Below are positions 60,156-64,000 of a stretch of 64,000 bases of DNA, piece by piece. The notes beneath the pieces are model-generated. The model was not told where the DNA came from and made no database searches. It saw nothing but the letters and a program-made list of their open reading frames with translations. The stretch lies in NCBI GenBank assembly GCA_001940925.1, contig MSGZ01000009.1, forward strand, positions 175,908 to 239,907, given 5' to 3'. Position numbers and translations under genes: made by a program. This DNA is from Ruminococcus sp. Phil11 (lineage in GTDB: Bacteria > Bacillota > Clostridia > Oscillospirales > Ruminococcaceae). How positions within the stretch are numbered: position 1 is the first letter of the stretch; each line of letters begins with the position of its first letter.

Positions 60156-62561
60156 TCATTTTGCATTCAGAAGGATGCGCTTCAGCATTGCAAGGTCGGA
60201 TGCGCTGAGGACGCCGTTTCGGTCGATATCCGCGGCGATCCGGTCGGGGAGGGCGGTTTCTTCAGTCAGCAGATATTTCTGCAGCAGCACGGCATCGGCA
60301 GAATTCACTGTACCGTCCGCGTTGACATCCCCTGCGTTCACTTGCCCGAGGATATCCGCGATCTCGCAGATCTCCGCAGTATTTACTGTTCCGGCAGCGG
60401 ATGTGATCTGCACGGAATACAGTCCTTTATCGGAAGCTTCACCGGCATAAACAGAGAGCGTGCGCTCCGTTGCACCGGCAATCTCCTTGCCGTCACGGTA
60501 CCACTGATATTTTGCGGGCATAACAGCACCGTCGTCAACGGAAAGCGTAATGGTGCTGCCGGTCTGCAGTATGACAGTGCGCTTTGCGGTATAGACCGGG
60601 AAATCCGGTTTCAGCGTGTAGGAATCCGCGGTCACATCGCTGCACACAGCCCATTCGTTTGCTTCATCCTGCAGAAAGTAGCGGATCTTGTTGAGCGTGA
60701 TGCCCTGTTCTAGCTCCATGACCGGGCCGAACGGGATCCGGAATTCGACCACGCCCGGCGTATGCTTCTGCAGGCAGCCGGTATACGAGCCGTGATTGAA
60801 ATATACATATCCGCCGCTGGTATAATACATCCAGTAGCGTGTATCGTTTTTTTCATTGTTCAGGGAAATGTTGTGCACCTCTGACTGCGCCGTCGGGTCG
60901 TATGTTGCCGTGATATAGAGATACTGCTCGTCATTGTGCAGATACAGCTTACCGGACTCTGTCTCCGCAGCCGGTGTTCCGAGTTCGCCGTCATGCGAGA
61001 CGGCACCGTCCGTCAGCTGCAGCCCGTTGATCGTATAGAGCGTGCCGTCGCCGCTGCCGAATCCGGTATGCGTCAGCAGTGCCGGATCATCGGTGCTTTT
61101 GATCTGCACCTTGCCGATGTAGTTCGCACCGAGGCCGGGATTCCACAGCCCCTCATTTGCAAACCGTACCGAGCGCAGATGCGTCTGCTGCACGGGATTG
61201 TCACCGACGGATAATTTCAGATACGCTTTCCAGTCGCCGGTCTCCAGACCGCCCGGCACCTGCACCGATACGGCTTCCTCTGTTCTGGTGCAGGAACGCC
61301 ACTTTGCCGAATCCAGCGGGATCTCCGTGCGGATGTAATTACCGTCCTTTTCGAGCAGCAGCTCTGCTTTCTGCCTGCGGATCGGATTTGCAAAGCCGGT
61401 GTTTTCAACCGTGAATTTCAGCTTTAATTCGCCGCCCTGCGTGATCGCCGGGGTCATTTCGGCTTTCCGGATGACAAACCGGTAGCCGAGGTGATCGCGC
61501 ATGAATTTGCGCACGGTCTGGCCGTAATACGCGCTGTTGTCAACATCCGGCACATCGTACTGCTCACCGAAGGTGTAGTCATTGTACAATGCGAAAATAT
61601 TGCTGTTGATATAACTAAGATGCGTTTTATACATCTCCGGGATCGCGTTCTCCGGCAGATAGGTGTCATACTTCTTCGCGAAATCGAGATTGCCCGAGAA
61701 CTCCCCGCCGAAATAACTGGTCAGCGTCTGCCTGCCGAGCCATGTCGTTTCGTTTTCGCGGTTGGAATATGTGCCGAGGTCGCTGTCCGAGCCCATGTAG
61801 CCGTCATCGTACAGACCGACTCTCGCGGCGCGGCTGCCCGGCTCGGAGACCCAGTTCACGAGCTCCTTCTGCTCGATGCCTGCCCATTTTGCAAAGATGT
61901 TCGGCGTGCGGACGGTGACCGGGATCGGGTCGGGTACGACGTCCAGCAGCAGGTCAAGCAGCTCGGCCTTTTGCTCAAGGGAGCAGTATTTTCCGCCCCA
62001 TTGTTCGCCGTAGCAGCCGACGAACCCGCTCTCCACATACATCAGGATATCCTGATAATCCTCGAATAATTTGCTGTCCGCGATTTGCTGAATGTGCGTT
62101 TTGAGCATATCGAATGTCGCAGGCTCCGGGTTCTGAGTGCCGTCGTCATCATAGCGAAAGCGCACGGCGATTGTACAGCCGTTATTCCGGCAGTTCTCAA
62201 AGGTGCCGCGCAGACCCGCAAAAAAGGTATCGTCCAGCGGGTAGTCCGTGCCTGGCGTATACGTGCCGTCGTCGTTTTTGGTGCCGTTCTCGCCGCTGGA
62301 AAATGCCCCGATGTCAATGAACATCAGCACAAGGCTGCCGGTCGGATTCTGCACGGCGGTCTTGCCGGGGGCACAGCGGTACCAGAGCGTTGAGGTGTAA
62401 CCCATGCCGGGATTGAGGATTGTCTCAGTCGATTCCGAATAGCTGATGCCGGTTTCAGTCAGTGCGTCGGCTGCAGAAACAGCAGGCATCGGGGCACAGG
62501 GGATGAATGTGCCGAGCAATGATACTGTTAAGAATGCCGCAATGCGTTTCAGTTGTTTCAT
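60156..62561 (-). CDS. Secreted dockerin protein with DUF4874/DUF4832 glycosidase-like core
   Basis: The product has 801 residues with a signal peptide (RIAAFLTVSLLGTFIPCAP). Residues 35-430 match the DUF4874-DUF4832 architecture as I recall it (SESTETILNPGMGYTST, CTIAVRFRYDDDG, VGCYGEQWGGKY). This TIM-barrel-like arrangement is thought to be a glycoside hydrolase of undefined specificity. A beta-sandwich region follows (FTVENTGFANPIRRQKAELLL), then an all-beta domain and an Ig-like module (YQWYRDGKEIAGATERTLSVY). The C-terminus is a dockerin with DVNADGTVNSAD and DIDRNGVLSASD. ATG 62561 follows GGAGGG. It is probably a cellulosomal polysaccharide-active protein with unproven activity. Confidence 0.8.
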   Translation of the reverse strand: MKQLKRIAAFLTVSLLGTFIPCAPMPAVSAADALTETGISYSESTETILNPGMGYTSTLWYRCAPGKTAVQNPTGSLVLMFIDIGAFSSGENGTKNDDGTYTPGTDYPLDDTFFAGLRGTFENCRNNGCTIAVRFRYDDDGTQNPEPATFDMLKTHIQQIADSKLFEDYQDILMYVESGFVGCYGEQWGGKYCSLEQKAELLDLLLDVVPDPIPVTVRTPNIFAKWAGIEQKELVNWVSEPGSRAARVGLYDDGYMGSDSDLGTYSNRENETTWLGRQTLTSYFGGEFSGNLDFAKKYDTYLPENAIPEMYKTHLSYINSNIFALYNDYTFGEQYDVPDVDNSAYYGQTVRKFMRDHLGYRFVIRKAEMTPAITQGGELKLKFTVENTGFANPIRRQKAELLLEKDGNYIRTEIPLDSAKWRSCTRTEEAVSVQVPGGLETGDWKAYLKLSVGDNPVQQTHLRSVRFANEGLWNPGLGANYIGKVQIKSTDDPALLTHTGFGSGDGTLYTINGLQLTDGAVSHDGELGTPAAETESGKLYLHNDEQYLYITATYDPTAQSEVHNISLNNEKNDTRYWMYYTSGGYVYFNHGSYTGCLQKHTPGVVEFRIPFGPVMELEQGITLNKIRYFLQDEANEWAVCSDVTADSYTLKPDFPVYTAKRTVILQTGSTITLSVDDGAVMPAKYQWYRDGKEIAGATERTLSVYAGEASDKGLYSVQITSAAGTVNTAEICEIADILGQVNAGDVNADGTVNSADAVLLQKYLLTEETALPDRIAADIDRNGVLSASDLAMLKRILLNAK

Positions 62562-62582
62562 GACGAACCCTCCTTTTTCTGT

Positions 62583-62611
62583 ATTATAACATATTGCACA
62601 TAAAATTACAA
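62583..62611 (-). promoter_or_regulatory. Promoter of the DUF4874/DUF4832 dockerin gene
   Basis: On the minus strand TTGTAA (62606-62611) and TATAAT (62583-62588) are separated by 17 bases, just before GGAGGG and the start at 62561. Confidence 0.7.
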
Positions 62612-62649
62612 GATGAATTTTGAAATTTATAAATATCATTGCCGACAAA

Positions 62650-62678
62650 CAGACCCGCAACGATGTGCTGCGGGTCTG
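62650..62678 (-). terminator. Terminator after the SmsB-like gene
   Basis: Perfect arms CAGACCCGCA (62650-62659) and TGCGGGTCTG (62669-62678) follow the stop at 62682. The tail TTTGT on the minus strand is short. Confidence 0.65.
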
Positions 62679-62681
62679 GCT

Positions 62682-63608
62682 TTATTTCAGGAATCCGTTG
62701 ATGATCTGTTCCTCGGCCTCTGCTTCGGTCAGACCGAGCGTCATCAGCTTGACAAGCTGCTCACCGGCAATCTTGCCGATCGCGGCCTCATGCACAAGTT
62801 GCGCATCGACGCTGTTTGCTTCGAGGGACGGCACCGCGAGGATGCGGCCGTCATCCATGATGATCGAATCGCACTCGGTATGTCCCGTGCAGGCAGCATT
62901 GCCGAGAATGCACATATCGAGCTTCTGATAGGAATGATCTCTTGCAACCGAGCGCGAGACCACATCCGCGCTGGAACCGTCGCCGTCCAGCGTGACCTTG
63001 TAGATGCTCAGCGCAGACTGCTGCCCGTGTGTCATGAGCCGCTCGCGGACGATCAGCTTTGCGTCGGCTTTCAGCTCCGCGATCGTCGAACGATCCGTGG
63101 AATCCACGCCCTTGATCTGCACCATTTCCATTTCCATGGTGCTGCCTTCATCGAGATGCACTTCCGTGACCGGATTCAGGATGCGCTTGCCGTCTCCGTT
63201 TCCGGAGCCGTAATGCTTTTCCACATATTTGACCTTCGCATTTTTCCCGATGAAGAACCGGTGAATGCCGTCGTGCTCGGAATCCTGCGTGCCGCAGTTG
63301 TCAATGCCGCAGCCTGCCACAATCAGCACATCTGCGTCATCGCCGACATAGAAATCATTGTAGACGGTCTCTTTCAGGCCGCTTTCGCTCAGCACGACCG
63401 GGATATGCACGCTCTCATGCTTTGTGCCTTCCTTGATGCGGATATCAATGCCGGAGCCGTTTTCCTTCGGCGTGATCTCGATATTAGCGGTTGACTGCCT
63501 GCCGACCGCCTTGCTGTTCGCACGGATATTGTATGCGCCCTCCGGGATCTCGTGGAGACCGGCGACCTCCTGCAGAAGCTGCATCTGAATTGCGTCCATT
63601 TTCGCCAT
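62682..63608 (-). CDS. smsB: SufB/SufD-like scaffold of the minimal SMS iron-sulphur assembly system
   Basis: This 308-residue protein is a short SufBD-core protein. It has the beta-helix segments and the characteristic HGQQSALSIYKVTLDGDGSSADVVSRSVARDHSYQ region (first 20 residues HGQQSALSIYKVTLDGDGSS). It also has LGNAACTGHTECDSIIMDDG with Cys, His and Glu suited to cluster binding, and the C-terminal HEAAIGKIAGEQLVKLMTLG. SufB proper has about 470 residues. With a SufC-type ATPase directly upstream and no SufD, SufS or SufU, this is the two-gene SUF-like minimal system described for anaerobes. It would assemble Fe-S clusters on an SmsC2B2 complex. The start lies three bases after the ATPase stop. 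Confidence 0.88.
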   Translation of the reverse strand: MAKMDAIQMQLLQEVAGLHEIPEGAYNIRANSKAVGRQSTANIEITPKENGSGIDIRIKEGTKHESVHIPVVLSESGLKETVYNDFYVGDDADVLIVAGCGIDNCGTQDSEHDGIHRFFIGKNAKVKYVEKHYGSGNGDGKRILNPVTEVHLDEGSTMEMEMVQIKGVDSTDRSTIAELKADAKLIVRERLMTHGQQSALSIYKVTLDGDGSSADVVSRSVARDHSYQKLDMCILGNAACTGHTECDSIIMDDGRILAVPSLEANSVDAQLVHEAAIGKIAGEQLVKLMTLGLTEAEAEEQIINGFLK

Positions 63609-63611
63609 ATC

Positions 63612-64000
63612 TCACGCCTCCTCTGAAAGCTTGCGGCATACATCCGAAGCATATTTGGTGCCGATGATATCCGGCAGAATTTCGTCCCGTTTGCCCTGAC
63701 GCAGGATCTTGCCCTCGCTCAGTACAATGATCTCATCCGCGATATTGAGGATGCGCTCCTGATGCGAAATCACAAGGATGCTTCTGCCGTTTTCGTTCTG
63801 CTGCATTTTCTCAAAAATACGGATCAGGTTCTGGAAGCTCCAGAGGTCGATGCCGGCTTCCGGTTCATCAAAGATCGCAAGCCTGACATCTCTGGCGAGA
63901 ATCGTGGCGATCTCGATCCGTTTCAGCTCACCGCCGGACAGCGATGCATTGACTTCGCGCTTGATATAATCCTTTGCACAGAGTCCGACCTCGGACAGGT
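63612..64000 (-). CDS. smsC: SufC-like ABC ATPase of the SMS system, C-terminal part
   Basis: The 5' part lies beyond the window. About 129 residues are visible: the signature ASLSGGELKRIEIATILA, Walker B VRLAIFDEPEAGIDLWSF, the His switch ILVISHQERIL and a C-terminal tail (DVCRKLSEEA). The EAGID after Walker B and the LKRIEI signature are those of SufC rather than transport ATPases. With the SufB-like gene three bases downstream it forms the complete SmsCB pair. It supplies ATP-driven conformational change for cluster assembly. Confidence 0.9.
   Translation of the reverse strand, partial: LSEVGLCAKDYIKREVNASLSGGELKRIEIATILARDVRLAIFDEPEAGIDLWSFQNLIRIFEKMQQNENGRSILVISHQERILNIADEIIVLSEGKILRQGKRDEILPDIIGTKYASDVCRKLSEEA

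Overview
The window reads as chromosomal DNA of a cellulolytic, cellulosome-forming Ruminococcus or close Oscillospiraceae relative. Five secreted proteins carry dockerin modules (DxNxDG-type repeats), one of them a GH30/GH43 xylanolytic enzyme. Other Gram-positive features are ECF-type vitamin transporter genes, a lipobox lipoprotein, strong AGGAGG-type ribosome binding sites and TTGACA/TATAAT promoters. Base composition is GC-rich by eye, in the mid-50s, with a few AT-rich patches. I found no tRNA, rRNA, CRISPR array, insertion sequence or phage module.

Layout. 1-3.2 kb: an ECF transporter operon (EcfT end, fused double ATPase, isochorismatase-like hydrolase, S component). 3.2-5.2 kb: an ECF sigma factor and its membrane anti-sigma partner behind a probable autoregulated promoter. 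5.5-7.4 kb: a decaying stretch with a truncated class B sortase, a catalytically dead SipA-like signal peptidase with a frameshift, and a frameshifted REC-SARP regulator. 7.8-14.8 kb: a signalling island with a REC-GGDEF-REC protein, a hybrid histidine kinase and a second hybrid kinase fused to a DegV/FakB fatty-acid-binding domain. 15-23.8 kb: a LacI/AraC hybrid regulator next to a GH30-CBM22-dockerin-GH43-CBM6 enzyme and a dockerin-CotH protein. Palindromes shared by the regulator and enzyme promoters suggest direct control.

23.9-30.9 kb (minus strand): a tight operon of zinc-ribbon protein, two VWA-like paralogues and a divergent adenylosuccinate synthetase-like enzyme, probably continuing into a tandem-receptor amino-acid ABC transporter. 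This is the strongest candidate for an undescribed system. 31-36.2 kb: a dockerin metallopeptidase, RtcB RNA ligase with a small partner gene and an unusual leader, and a DUF434 protein. 36.2-42.5 kb: a two-component system with a promoter-proximal terminator, a CmpB-type membrane protein with a structured ribosome binding site, and EamA and NhaC transporters. 42.6-48.8 kb: a dehydratase-activase-related protein, a dockerin protein, a MutS-like ATPase and an MBL hydrolase.

48.9-55.8 kb (minus strand): an operon of non-secreted leucine-rich-repeat and HEAT-like proteins with a DUF1848 iron-sulphur protein and a coupled 29-residue ORF. 55.9-60.1 kb: an S41 protease pseudogene, DUF6472, an asparagine synthetase lacking its glutaminase cysteine, and a TlpA-like redoxin lipoprotein. 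60.2-64 kb: a DUF4874/DUF4832 dockerin protein and the SmsB/SmsC minimal SUF-like Fe-S assembly pair, cut by the window edge.

Several small or decaying genes need one extra base, mostly in A-runs, to restore a sensible frame. That could be genuine decay, phase variation or residual sequence error. All product names come from motif recognition by eye; no database search was run.
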